Assembly: GCF_017168335.1 (NCBI RefSeq)
Contig: NZ_JABFAU010000003.1
Location: 254,972 to 318,971 of the forward strand
DNA length: 64,000 nucleotides
Origin: Rhodococcus sp. KRD162
GTDB taxonomy: Bacteria > Actinomycetota > Actinomycetes > Mycobacteriales > Mycobacteriaceae
Reading direction: 5' to 3'
Shown: piece by piece, positions 44,889 through 53,104 of the stretch
How positions within the stretch are numbered: position 1 is the stretch's first letter
Layout: each line of letters begins with the position of its first letter
Program-made: the position numbers and the translations under genes
Notes under the pieces: model-generated
Databases searched by the model: none
What the model was told of the DNA's origin: nothing
The model's input: the letters and a program-made list of their open reading frames with translations, nothing else

Positions 44889-44975
44889 TCAGCAGCAGCG
44901 ACAGCAACAACCGCCCAGTCGGCACAGATCAACCGTGCGTCGACTGGTGAGCATCAGCTCGCGGCGAAAGAACAC
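44889..44975 (-). CDS. Cys-rich leader peptide (Ms5788A-like)
   Basis: The short frame ends in DLCRLGGCCCRCC-stop: six Cys codons in the last 12 residues, preceded by the conserved ELMLTSRRTV part. This is the pattern of mycobacterial polycysteine leader peptides, which are translated from leaderless starts and slow the ribosome when Cys-tRNA is scarce, changing expression of the sulfur genes downstream. The GTG at 44975 is chosen because TACGAT ends 7 nt before it. Other possible starts are ATG 44984 (adds 3 residues) and ATG 44954 (21 residues). The next gene, DUF4395, starts 107 nt downstream. Confidence 0.82.
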   Translation of the reverse strand: MFFRRELMLTSRRTVDLCRLGGCCCRCC

Positions 44976-45034
44976 GAAGAGCATCGTACCCGCTACCAGC
45001 GTCGCGTCGCACCGCCGGTCCCGGTCGGACTCGA

Positions 45035-45454
45035 TCAGAGGGCGTCGAGTGCCGAGCGCAGGGCCGCCGCCGACGGCACGCCCGCGATTCTGGAGCGTCG
45101 GCGCAGTTCGCTGTCGAGCACGAACGTGGTGGGCAACGACAGCACTCCGAGCTCGCGGGCGAGCACCGGATAGGCGTCGATGTCGAGTTCGACTTCGTGG
45201 GCACCGCTGCGATCGTTGAGCACTTGTCCGACGACGCGTCGAACGGCTGCGCACGGCCCGCACCAGTCGGCGGAGAAGTGCAGCACGGTTGCTCCGTCGG
45301 TCGTCACGCCCGCCTCGAGCAGAAGTGGCCGAAGGGCGTCGGTATCGGAATCGGTCGATCGGATGTCACGCACGCTGCCGGACCGGCTGCGTAGGTAGAG
45401 TCCGGTCGCGATGGCGAGGACCGCCACGACAGCCAATACTGTGATTCCTGTCAC
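45035..45454 (-). CDS. Membrane-anchored thioredoxin (ThiX-like)
   Basis: The 139-residue protein has an N-terminal membrane anchor (TVLAVVAVLAIATGLYL) followed by a thioredoxin domain with the redox motif WCGPC (residues 64-68) and the cis-Pro loop SLPTT. It reduces or isomerises disulfides, probably with the active site outside the membrane if the anchor is N-in; the orientation is not certain. The counterpart in M. tuberculosis is Rv0816c. The GTG start overlaps the lmeA stop (GTGA). Confidence 0.85.
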   Translation of the reverse strand: MTGITVLAVVAVLAIATGLYLRSRSGSVRDIRSTDSDTDALRPLLLEAGVTTDGATVLHFSADWCGPCAAVRRVVGQVLNDRSGAHEVELDIDAYPVLARELGVLSLPTTFVLDSELRRRSRIAGVPSAAALRSALDAL

Positions 45455-46230
45455 GGCTTCTCTATTTCGTTCAGGTCGATGGTCACGTCGTCCCCCGAGC
45501 CCTCGATGACGATCTGAGAGCCCTCCGCGTACACGCCCGTCGGACGCAGCCCGAAGGGCAGGCTCTGTCGCTCGATGGTCTTGGTGAAGAAGCCGAGAAC
45601 GGTTGCCTTGGCGAAGTCCGGAATGGTGAAGTCCGCCTGGCCCTCGGGACCGAAGTAGAAATCCGATGCCACGATCGCCACGCTGTCGCCCTCCAACACC
45701 AGATCGGCCTGCACGCTCACCGTGGTCTGCAGGGGGCCGACCGGTACCGTTCCGGTCAGTACGACGCCTCCGGTGGTGGTCTTGCCCGACCCGCCCGAGC
45801 CGCCCGTTCCGTCGGACTTGTCGGCGGGCGGTGCCGAAACCTGCAGGTCGACGATGCCGAGGAACTGCCCCAGGTTCGTCGCCTCGATGCGGACGCGCCC
45901 GTCGAGTTCGTCGACCGGGATCTCCCGGACGTTGTTGTCGATCAAGTCGGACAGTGCGATGTGCACGCCGCGAAGATTGGCTTCGATGGTCGTCGACCCG
46001 ACGTACTCGGTCGGTACGTCCTGGGCTCGAATTTCGATGTTCTGGTAGCGCCCGTTCGCCGCCTGCGTCAGGAACGGGAAGCCGTGCACGATCACCTGAG
46101 GGTCGGAGGTGAGCTCCCCGCCTGCGCGGATCGCGCGCGAGACTCGATACTCCGAGTAGGCCGCAGCGCCGAAATCCACGACGAGCGCGAGGGCCAACAG
46201 GCTGGCGAGTCCGATGAGAAGTGTGCGCAC
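45451..46230 (-). CDS. lmeA: DUF2993 envelope protein, LmeA-like
   Basis: The 259-residue protein has an N-terminal signal anchor (TLLIGLASLLALALVVDFGAA) and a DUF2993 tubular lipid-binding domain. A Gly/Ser/Thr-rich stretch (GTGGSGGSGKTTTGG) interrupts the domain at about residues 140-155. In mycobacteria the orthologue (Rv0817c) binds phospholipid in the periplasm and supports lipomannan/mannan elongation and envelope stability. The GTG at 46230 is used because CACAAT ends 6 nt upstream and the signal anchor begins at once; a TTG at 46287 would extend the protein by 19 residues. Confidence 0.78.
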   Translation of the reverse strand: MRTLLIGLASLLALALVVDFGAAAYSEYRVSRAIRAGGELTSDPQVIVHGFPFLTQAANGRYQNIEIRAQDVPTEYVGSTTIEANLRGVHIALSDLIDNNVREIPVDELDGRVRIEATNLGQFLGIVDLQVSAPPADKSDGTGGSGGSGKTTTGGVVLTGTVPVGPLQTTVSVQADLVLEGDSVAIVASDFYFGPEGQADFTIPDFAKATVLGFFTKTIERQSLPFGLRPTGVYAEGSQIVIEGSGDDVTIDLNEIEKP

Positions 46231-46359
46231 GCGTCCATTGTGACCGACGGATCGCGTACTGCCCTCTTCGGCCGGTTGTACGGACAAGCTAGTCTGTGTC
46301 CTTGACGATCAGTCCAATCCAGCCTCGCTGGACCGGCCAGCAGTAAGAACGGAGACGCA

Positions 46360-47121
46360 GTGGAGCTCCTGCTACTGACCTCCGATCCCAATCCGGAGGG
46401 CGTTCTGCCTTCTCTTGCACTTCTTGCGCATCACGTTCGCCCGGTGCCCACCGAGGTGTCCTCGCTTCTGGAGGCGGGTTCGGCCGACGTCGCCTTGGTC
46501 GATGCCCGCTCGGATCTGGCGGCGGCGCGGGGCCTGTGTCGGCTCCTGGGCAGCACCGGATCGGCCATCCCCGTCGTCGCCGTCCTCACCGAAGGCGGGC
46601 TCGTAGCGGTCAACGCGGACTGGGGTCTGGACGACATCCTGCTGCCCGGTACCGGGCCGGCGGAGTTGGACGCGCGATTGCGACTACTGGTCGGACGCAG
46701 TGGCGGGGTGGCGAGCCCGGAGACATCGGGCAAGATCACGCTCGGCGAGCTGGTCATCGACGAGGGAACGTACACCGCGCGACTGCGGGGTCGCCCGCTC
46801 GATCTGACCTACAAGGAATTCGAGCTGCTCAAGTATCTGGCTCAGCATGCGGGCCGGGTGTTCACCCGCGCGCAGCTCCTCCAGGAAGTATGGGGCTACG
46901 ACTTCTTCGGCGGCACGCGCACCGTCGATGTCCATGTTCGACGCCTCCGTGCGAAGCTGGGCACGGAGTACGAGTCGCTGATCGGCACGGTGCGTAACGT
47001 CGGCTACAAGGCCGTTCGTCCTGCGCGCACTGCCAAGGGCGGTCTCACCGCAGCCGATTCCGTTGGTGAGGATTCCGGCGATGCGGATCTGGAGTACGAG
47101 CAGCAGAGTACGCTCTCGTAG
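46360..47121 (+). CDS. glnR: GlnR-type orphan response regulator
   Basis: The 253-residue OmpR/PhoB-family protein has a degenerate receiver (residues 1-115) and a winged-helix DNA-binding domain (about 120-220) with [19 protein letters not shown] and [15 protein letters not shown]. It corresponds to Rv0818/GlnR, the main regulator of nitrogen assimilation in actinobacteria. The receiver keeps Asp48 (ALVDARSD) but lacks the usual acidic pair near the start, as in orphan GlnR proteins without a histidine kinase; no kinase gene is adjacent. GGAG lies 5 nt before the GTG. mshD starts directly at its stop codon. Confidence 0.85.
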   Translation: MELLLLTSDPNPEGVLPSLALLAHHVRPVPTEVSSLLEAGSADVALVDARSDLAAARGLCRLLGSTGSAIPVVAVLTEGGLVAVNADWGLDDILLPGTGPAELDARLRLLVGRSGGVASPETSGKITLGELVIDEGTYTARLRGRPLDLTYKEFELLKYLAQHAGRVFTRAQLLQEVWGYDFFGGTRTVDVHVRRLRAKLGTEYESLIGTVRNVGYKAVRPARTAKGGLTAADSVGEDSGDADLEYEQQSTLS

Positions 47122-48045
47122 ATGAATTCGGATCCTGCGTTCGACGTCCATCCGATCGACGGCAACGCACCGTCTTCGCGCGTTTCTTACGAGGTTCACC
47201 AGATCCTTGCTCGCGCAACGGAAGTCGACGGAACGGCTCCGCTCTCCGAGCAGGCTGTGAAGGCAGTCGACGCGGGCGAGGACGTGGTACGTCTTCTCGC
47301 CACCGAGCGTGATCGCGTCCTCGGGTACGTCGGAATCGTCGATGGCATGGCCGAGGCTGTGGTCGATCCGGAGGCGCGTGGCCGCGGCGTTGGTCGCGAA
47401 TTGGTCTCTCGCGCACTCGATATCGGCTCCGATATGCGAATCTGGGCGCACGGTAACCTTCCTGCGGCGCAGTCGGTCGCGGCGCACCTCGAGCTGAAGG
47501 TGGTGCGGGAGCTACTGCAGATGCGTCGGGGAGCGGCTGGTTCAGCTCTGCCCGATGTCGTTGTGCCGGATGATATTTCGCTGCGTACGTATCGCGGACA
47601 TCAGGATGACGCAGAGCTGTTGCGCGTGAACAATGCAGCATTCTCCTGGCACCCCGAGCAGGGTGGATGGACCGACCGCGACATCGCTGCGCGACGAGAC
47701 GAATCGTGGTTCGATCCGGCCGGCCTGTTCCTGGCGTTCGAGGCCGGCAGCGACCGACTGCTCGGCTTCCACTGGACCAAGGTTCATGCGGGCGAGGGGG
47801 TTCATGCGGGCGAGGGCTCCGGGCCGTCGATCGGTGAGGTCTACGTGGTGGGAATCGATCCGCAATCTCAAGGCCGCGGTCTCGGCCGAATACTGACGCT
47901 GGCCGGTCTGCATTACCTGCACAGCCGCGGGTTGGACGAGATCATGCTGTACGTCGAGGCGGACAACACCGCCGCTGTGCACACCTACACCAAGCTGGGG
48001 TTCGAGAACTACCACGTGGACGCGGCGTACGCCCGCGGCGTCTAA
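47122..48045 (+). CDS. mshD: Mycothiol synthase
   Basis: This 307-residue double GNAT acetyltransferase catalyses the last step of mycothiol synthesis: acetyl-CoA plus Cys-GlcN-Ins to mycothiol. The N-terminal GNAT half has VVDPEARGRGVGRELVSRAL, and the C-terminal half has VVGIDPQSQGRGLGRILTLAGL plus the LGF end (TKLGFENYHVD). A tandem duplication of 18 bp (47782-47799 and 47800-47817) gives VHAGEGVHAGEG at residues 221-232. The ATG immediately follows the glnR stop, and TACGCT ends 7 nt before it, so it may also be read from its own leaderless mRNA. Confidence 0.92.
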   Translation: MNSDPAFDVHPIDGNAPSSRVSYEVHQILARATEVDGTAPLSEQAVKAVDAGEDVVRLLATERDRVLGYVGIVDGMAEAVVDPEARGRGVGRELVSRALDIGSDMRIWAHGNLPAAQSVAAHLELKVVRELLQMRRGAAGSALPDVVVPDDISLRTYRGHQDDAELLRVNNAAFSWHPEQGGWTDRDIAARRDESWFDPAGLFLAFEAGSDRLLGFHWTKVHAGEGVHAGEGSGPSIGEVYVVGIDPQSQGRGLGRILTLAGLHYLHSRGLDEIMLYVEADNTAAVHTYTKLGFENYHVDAAYARGV

Positions 48046-48065
48046 ACGGACATATCCACCTCGGT

Positions 48066-48120
48066 GTTCATCTTCCGTTAACCCGAGCGGGGGGAAACGT
48101 CCACCGCCTGCCCCTACCTT
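48066..48120 (+). promoter_or_regulatory. PHO box and -10 of pstS
   Basis: GTTCATCTTCC (48066-48076) and GTTAACCCGAG (48077-48087) are direct 11-nt repeats of the PHO-box type used by PhoP/RegX3 regulators. A further GTCCACCGCCT lies in phase at 48099. TACCTT (48115-48120) is the likely -10, placing the box over the -35 region, as expected for activation under phosphate starvation. Confidence 0.7.
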
Positions 48121-48248
48121 TCTCCGTGGGTGGCAACCTACGTCGCCTGGTGTCGAGTTCTGTTCTCGAGTCGGCACCCACACAGCCACAGCGCGGGCGC
48201 TTCGGGCCCGAGCCGTGGACACGGCCCAAGATTCTTCGGAGGAAACAG

Positions 48249-49349
48249 GTGAACCTCAAGCGCAACGGTGCTCTCATGAGTGCGGTGGCCATCAGTGCCA
48301 TGTTGCTGACCGCATGCGGTAGCGACGCCAACGTCGCAACCACAGACGGCGCATCCGACTCCTCGGCAACGTGTGAGGGCAAGTCTCCGCTGACCGGCGA
48401 AGGCTCCTCCGCTCAGCAGAACGCCATGTCCAACTTCACCTCGATCTATTCCAGCGTCTGCCCCGGCAAGGCCGTGGAGTACACCACCAGTGGTTCCGGC
48501 AACGGCCGCACCCAGTTCGTCGCGGGCCTCGTCGACTTCGCCGGATCCGACTCGGCGATCAAGGACGATCAGGCAGCTCAGGCCGCCGTTCGTTGCGACA
48601 ACAACCCGGCATGGAACCTGCCTTTGGTCTTCGGTCCCGTCGCAGTGGCGTACAACCTCGACGGCGTCGACAAGGTGGTGCTGAACCCGAACGTCATCGC
48701 ACAGATCTTCACCGGCCAGATCACCACCTGGAACGATCCGGCCATCGCGGCGCTCAACGAGGGCGTATCGCTGCCGTCCACGGCGATCACTCCGGTCTAC
48801 CGCTCCGATTCCTCGGGTACCAGCGACAACTTCCAGCGCTTCCTGAGCGCATCGGCTCCGCAGGCATGGACGCTGAGCCACAGCTCCGACTGGGCCGGTG
48901 GCGTCGGTGAAGGTGCGAACGGTTCGTCGGGCGTCGCCCAGGCCGTCGCAGCCACCCCCGGTTCGATCACGTACGTCGAGAAGGGCTTCGCCGATCAGGA
49001 GAGCCTCGGTACGGCCGATATCGACTTCGGCAACGGGGCCGTCGAGCTGAACAGCGAGACCGCAGGCAAGGCCATCGACGATGCGCAGTTCCAGGGCCAG
49101 GGTAACGACCTGGTCATCGACATCGACGCGCTGTACGCCAGCAACGCCGCAGATACCTACCCCCTCGTTCTCGGAACCTACGAGATCGTCTGCTCCAACG
49201 GCTACGACGCCGAAACCTCGGCCGCGATCAAGTCGTTCTTGGTCAGCGCAGCCAACGAGGGCCAGCAGGGCCTCGAGGCAGCCGGCTACGTGCCGCTGCC
49301 GGAGACCTTCAAGGAGCGCCTGATCACCGCCATCGAAGCAATCGGCTGA
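48249..49349 (+). CDS. pstS: Phosphate ABC transporter substrate-binding lipoprotein
   Basis: The 366-residue protein has a short signal with lipobox MLLTAC (lipidated Cys23) and the PstS fold: LTGEGSSAQQNAMSNF, TTSGSGNGRTQFV, FAGSDSAI and SDSSGTSDNF, which hold the residues that bind orthophosphate outside the membrane. The start is the GTG at 48249 behind GGAGGA. It has a long leader (from about 48127) under a PHO box and is followed by a 17-bp hairpin before pstC that could keep pstS mRNA in excess. Confidence 0.94.
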   Translation: MNLKRNGALMSAVAISAMLLTACGSDANVATTDGASDSSATCEGKSPLTGEGSSAQQNAMSNFTSIYSSVCPGKAVEYTTSGSGNGRTQFVAGLVDFAGSDSAIKDDQAAQAAVRCDNNPAWNLPLVFGPVAVAYNLDGVDKVVLNPNVIAQIFTGQITTWNDPAIAALNEGVSLPSTAITPVYRSDSSGTSDNFQRFLSASAPQAWTLSHSSDWAGGVGEGANGSSGVAQAVAATPGSITYVEKGFADQESLGTADIDFGNGAVELNSETAGKAIDDAQFQGQGNDLVIDIDALYASNAADTYPLVLGTYEIVCSNGYDAETSAAIKSFLVSAANEGQQGLEAAGYVPLPETFKERLITAIEAIG

Positions 49350-49364
49350 TTCGATGACACATGA

Positions 49365-49404
49365 TCCTGCTTCGACTCGCGTGTTCTCGCGAGTCGAAGC
49401 AGGA
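49365..49404 (+). terminator. Intercistronic hairpin between pstS and pstC
   Basis: A perfect 17-bp stem (49365-49381 with 49388-49404) with a 6-nt loop and no T-run follows the pstS stop by 15 bp. Because pstC follows on the same strand, it is probably a partial terminator or mRNA-stabilising hairpin rather than a full stop. Confidence 0.7.
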
Positions 49405-49439
49405 CCGTTCTGGACCACCACGACGAGACAGTGAGCGGT

Positions 49440-50477
49440 ATGAGCGACACCCACTCGATGACCGGCGTCCCCCCCGCGGCTACCGTGGCTACCACGGATA
49501 CCGCGCACAAACCGGAAGAACCACAATTGTCAGACAAGAAAACATCGGGCACCGTCACTCGTCCCGGTGACCGGATCTTTTCCGGCCTGGCTACGGGCTC
49601 GGGCATCTTCATCATCGCCTTGATCGCTGCCGTCGGTGTGTTCCTGCTCTGGCGTGCGATCCCCGCGCTGTCGAACAACACAGTCAACTTCCTGACCTAC
49701 AACGGTGCGTGGGACACCACGAACACCTCCGCGATGGCGTTCGGTGTTCTCGATCTCTTCCTGGTCACCGTCACTGTGTCGCTCTTCGCCCTCGTTCTCG
49801 CGATGCCCGTCGCGCTCGGCATCGCCATCTACCTGACGAACTACGCGCCCAAGCGAGTCGCGGGTCCGCTCGGTTACGTCATCGATCTGCTGGCCGCGGT
49901 TCCCTCGATCGTCTTCGGACTGTGGGGCCTGTACGTGCTGGCGCCCGCCATCAGCCCGTTCGCCGAATGGCTCAATTCGTCACTGAGCTGGTTCCCGCTC
50001 TTCAGTACCGGGTCGGTCTCGATCGCCGGTGGCGGCACCATCTTCACCGGTGGCATCGTGCTCGCGGTGATGATCCTGCCGATCATCGCTGCGGTCACCC
50101 GAGAGGTGTTCGTGCAGACCCCCAAGGGGCAGGTCGAAGCCGCACTCGCGCTCGGCGCAACCCGCTGGGAGGTTGTGCGGACCACGGTCATTCCGTTCGG
50201 CAAGTCGGGCTTCGTGTCGGGGTCGATGCTCGGTCTCGGCCGCGCGCTCGGTGAGACGATCGCGCTCTACATCATCATTCGCAGCACGCAGGTGACATTC
50301 AGTGGGTCCTTGTTCGACGGCGGATCGACCTTCGCAACGAAGATCGCGTTGGCTGCGGGCGAGTTCAACAATCCGCTGCAGGCCGGTGCCTACATCGCGG
50401 CTGGCCTCGTGTTGTTCATCCTGACCTTTGTCGTCAACGCCGGTGCCCGCGCTGCCATCGCCGGAAAGAAGGACTGA
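49440..50477 (+). CDS. pstC: Phosphate ABC transporter permease PstC
   Basis: The 345-residue membrane permease has a polar N-terminal 40 residues and then six membrane segments. The EAA-type loop VEAALALGATRWEVVRTTVIP contacts PstB, and DLLAAVPSIVFGLWGL is the PstC signature region. The ATG at 49440 is used; a GTG at 49431 is in frame and would add three residues. Neither has a strong ribosome site. It pairs with PstA. Confidence 0.93.
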   Translation: MSDTHSMTGVPPAATVATTDTAHKPEEPQLSDKKTSGTVTRPGDRIFSGLATGSGIFIIALIAAVGVFLLWRAIPALSNNTVNFLTYNGAWDTTNTSAMAFGVLDLFLVTVTVSLFALVLAMPVALGIAIYLTNYAPKRVAGPLGYVIDLLAAVPSIVFGLWGLYVLAPAISPFAEWLNSSLSWFPLFSTGSVSIAGGGTIFTGGIVLAVMILPIIAAVTREVFVQTPKGQVEAALALGATRWEVVRTTVIPFGKSGFVSGSMLGLGRALGETIALYIIIRSTQVTFSGSLFDGGSTFATKIALAAGEFNNPLQAGAYIAAGLVLFILTFVVNAGARAAIAGKKD

Positions 50478-50480
50478 GCC

Positions 50481-51389
50481 ATGACCGCAACCATGGACAA
50501 GCCCGTCAAGGAACCCACTTTCCGAGGTGTCAGCCCTCGGCGCAAGGCGGCCAACCTGTCGGCGACGATCCTCGTCGGTCTGTCGGTGCTGATCGCGCTC
50601 GTACCGCTCGTCTGGGTCCTCTACACCGTGATCTCGCGCGGGTTGTCGGCCGTCGTCGCGCCGACCTGGTGGCAGAACTCGCAGGCCGGAATCACTCAGT
50701 TCATCGCCGGTGGCGGTGCCTACCACGCGATCGTCGGCACTCTCCTGCAAGGACTGTTCTGCGCAGTCATCTCCATCCCGATCGGCATCTTCGTCGCGAT
50801 CTACCTCGTCGAGTACGGGGCAGGCACGCGGCTGGCCAAAGTGACGACCTTCATGGTCGACATTCTCACCGGCGTCCCGTCCATCGTCGCGGCCCTGTTC
50901 ATCTACGCGCTGTGGATCGCGACGTTCGGATTCCAGCGCTCCGGTGTCGCCGTGGCCTTCGCCTTGGTTCTGCTGATGATTCCGGTCATCGTGCGTTCGG
51001 CCGAGGAAATGCTCCGCATCGTCCCGCAGGACCTCCGCGAGGCGTCCTACGCGTTGGGTGTGCCGAAGTGGAAGACCATCGCCAAGATCGTCATTCCGAC
51101 GGCACTGTCCGGAATCGTCACCGGAATCATGCTCGCCTTGGCTCGTGTGATGGGTGAGACCGCGCCGGTGCTGATCTTGGTGGGATCCGCGACCGCCATC
51201 AACTTCAACATCTTCGAAGGGCCGCAGACGTCACTGCCGCTCATGATGGTCGACCTGCAGAAAGCAGGAACCGGCGTGCTCACTGCAGAGCGCATGTGGG
51301 GAGCAGCTCTGACGCTGATCCTGATCGTCGCACTACTCAACATCGGTGCCAAGTTGGTCTCGAAGTTCTTCTCGCCCAAGAACTCCTGA
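50481..51389 (+). CDS. pstA: Phosphate ABC transporter permease PstA
   Basis: The 302-residue second permease shows VDILTGVPSIVAALFIYALW and the coupling loop LREASYALGVPKWKTIAKIVIP, with six membrane segments. It starts 3 bp after the pstC stop and is followed by pstB after 37 bp. It forms the phosphate channel with PstC. Confidence 0.94.
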   Translation: MTATMDKPVKEPTFRGVSPRRKAANLSATILVGLSVLIALVPLVWVLYTVISRGLSAVVAPTWWQNSQAGITQFIAGGGAYHAIVGTLLQGLFCAVISIPIGIFVAIYLVEYGAGTRLAKVTTFMVDILTGVPSIVAALFIYALWIATFGFQRSGVAVAFALVLLMIPVIVRSAEEMLRIVPQDLREASYALGVPKWKTIAKIVIPTALSGIVTGIMLALARVMGETAPVLILVGSATAINFNIFEGPQTSLPLMMVDLQKAGTGVLTAERMWGAALTLILIVALLNIGAKLVSKFFSPKNS

Positions 51390-51426
51390 CCCACCAGACT
51401 CCAGCGAATCCTAAGGAACGAAGAAC

Positions 51427-52203
51427 ATGGCAAAGCGTCTCGATCTCAAAGACGTCAACATCTACTACGGCAAATTCCACGCCGTCTCGGACGTCACCCT
51501 GGCCGTTCCGCCGCGCAGTGTCACCGCGTTCATCGGACCGTCGGGTTGCGGTAAGTCCACGGTCCTGCGTTCGCTCAACCGCATGCACGAGGTCACCCCC
51601 GGTGCCCGAGTCGAGGGTTCGGTGCTGCTCGACGGCGAGGACATCTACGGCAGCGGCGTCGACCCGGTCGGCGTGCGTCGCACCATCGGCATGGTCTTCC
51701 AGCGCCCCAACCCGTTCCCGACGATGTCGATCAAGGACAACGTCGTCGCGGGTCTGAAGCTGCAGGGTGGTCGCGGCAAGAAGGAACTCGACGAGATCGC
51801 CGAACGCTCGCTCAGAGGTGCCAATCTCTGGACCGAGGTCAAGGACCGTCTCGACAAGCCCGGTGGCGGCCTCTCCGGTGGCCAGCAGCAGCGTCTGTGC
51901 ATCGCGCGCGCCATCGCGGTGTCTCCCGATGTGCTGCTCATGGACGAGCCGTGCTCTGCTCTCGACCCGATCTCGACCCTCGCGATCGAGGACCTCATCC
52001 AGGAGCTCAAGCAGGACTTCACCATCGTCATCGTCACGCACAACATGCAGCAGGCTGCGCGCGTGAGCGATCAGACCGGCTTCTTCAACCTCGAAGCGAC
52101 GGGCAAGCCCGGAAAGCTCATCGAGATCGACGACACGGAGAAGATCTTCTCCAACCCGTCGCAGAAGGCCACCGAGGACTACATCTCGGGCCGCTTCGGA
52201 TAG
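51427..52203 (+). CDS. pstB: Phosphate ABC transporter ATP-binding protein PstB
   Basis: The 258-residue ATPase has [19 protein letters not shown] (Walker A plus the PstB-specific NRM), [12 protein letters not shown] (Q-loop), [17 protein letters not shown] (signature) and [19 protein letters not shown] (Walker B). AAGGAA lies 8 nt before the ATG. Corresponds to Rv0820 (PhoT) by position. It is the last gene of pstSCAB, with a perfect terminator following. Confidence 0.96.
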   Translation: MAKRLDLKDVNIYYGKFHAVSDVTLAVPPRSVTAFIGPSGCGKSTVLRSLNRMHEVTPGARVEGSVLLDGEDIYGSGVDPVGVRRTIGMVFQRPNPFPTMSIKDNVVAGLKLQGGRGKKELDEIAERSLRGANLWTEVKDRLDKPGGGLSGGQQQRLCIARAIAVSPDVLLMDEPCSALDPISTLAIEDLIQELKQDFTIVIVTHNMQQAARVSDQTGFFNLEATGKPGKLIEIDDTEKIFSNPSQKATEDYISGRFG

Positions 52204-52233
52204 CGACCGGCCTCTCGAGGCAGCCCCCCTGAG

Positions 52234-52273
52234 ACGAGAAAACCCCCGCCGTGCGAGGCGGGGGTTTTCTCGT
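52234..52273 (+). terminator. Terminator of the pst operon
   Basis: Perfect 17-bp stem (52234-52250 with 52257-52273), 6-nt loop, with TTTT inside the right arm. It lies 30 bp after the pstB stop. Confidence 0.88.
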
Positions 52274-52310
52274 GTCGGTGCGTGTCGGCCGCGTACGGTT
52301 CCGATGCGGA

Positions 52311-52354
52311 TGTCGAGTGGCTCCGGTGCGGAGGGCACCGAGAGCCACTCGACA
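52311..52354 (-). terminator. Terminator of phoU
   Basis: A 13-bp outer stem (52311-52323 with 52342-52354) continues after a single bulged A into a 6-bp inner stem (52324-52329 with 52335-52340) and a GGAGG loop. It lies 10 bp after the phoU stop on the minus strand, back to back with the pst terminator. Confidence 0.8.
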
Positions 52355-52363
52355 GTGGCGGTC

Positions 52364-53038
52364 TTACGAGGTCGCGATGTTGTCGTGACCGAGTTCGGCC
52401 GGCAGCTCTCCGGTGACCAGGAAGATCACGCGACGCCCCACCTCGACGGCGTGATCTGCGAACCGCTCGTAGAAGCGGCCCAGCAGCGTCACGTCGACCG
52501 CGGCGGCAACGCCGTGGCTCCACTCGCGGTCCATCAGCACCGTGAAGAGGTGACGGTGCAGATCATCCATCGCCTCGTCCTCTTCCTGCAGCTTTGCAGC
52601 GCGCTCGGGATCGCGGGTCTCGAGCACCTCGCGGGCCGAAGCGCCGATCGTAACGGCGAGTCGACCCATCTCGGCGAAGTAACCGTTGACGACCTCGGGA
52701 AGGGCGTGGTTCGGGTGCCTGCGGCGGGTGATCTTGGCGACGTGCAGGGCGAGCGCTCCCATGCGGTCGATGTCGGCAACGATCTGGATGCCTGCCACCA
52801 CCGAACGGAGATCGCCTGCGACCGGGGCCTGGAGAGCCAGCAGCGTGAAGGCCTTCTCCTCGCTCACCGCGCTCAGCTCGCTGATCTTGTCGTGCTCGGA
52901 AATGACCTGCTCGGCGAGAACGAGGTCTGCTTGGAGGAGTGACTGGGTGGCCTTTTCCATGGCCGCACCAGCCAGGCTCGCCATTTCTCCGAGGAGATCG
53001 GCAAGCTCGTTCATCTGTTCAATGTAGGCGACGCGCAT
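52364..53038 (-). CDS. phoU: Phosphate signalling protein PhoU (PhoY2-type)
   Basis: The 224-residue all-helical protein is made of two PhoU repeats (about 10-105 and 115-215) with [30 protein letters not shown] and the second-repeat [23 protein letters not shown], both carrying the E/DxxxD metal-cluster pattern. It relays the state of the Pst transporter to the SenX3-RegX3-type two-component system and dampens the phosphate response. It is divergent in orientation from pstSCAB but preceded by its own PHO box. Confidence 0.92.
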   Translation of the reverse strand: MRVAYIEQMNELADLLGEMASLAGAAMEKATQSLLQADLVLAEQVISEHDKISELSAVSEEKAFTLLALQAPVAGDLRSVVAGIQIVADIDRMGALALHVAKITRRRHPNHALPEVVNGYFAEMGRLAVTIGASAREVLETRDPERAAKLQEEDEAMDDLHRHLFTVLMDREWSHGVAAAVDVTLLGRFYERFADHAVEVGRRVIFLVTGELPAELGHDNIATS

Positions 53039-53078
53039 GACCGAAGTTTAGTTGGTCACGTCTGGCTGTTCCCTGTCC

Positions 53079-53100
53079 CGAGGGTTAACGGAGCATGAAT
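53079..53100 (-). promoter_or_regulatory. PHO box upstream of phoU
   Basis: Read on the minus strand: ATTCATGCTCC (53100-53090) and GTTAACCCTCG (53089-53079), two 11-nt direct repeats nearly identical to the pstS box (shared TTCAT...TCC and GTTAACCC). The box lies about 40 bp before the phoU ATG and just after the LCP gene stop. Confidence 0.65.
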
Positions 53101-53104
53101 GAAG

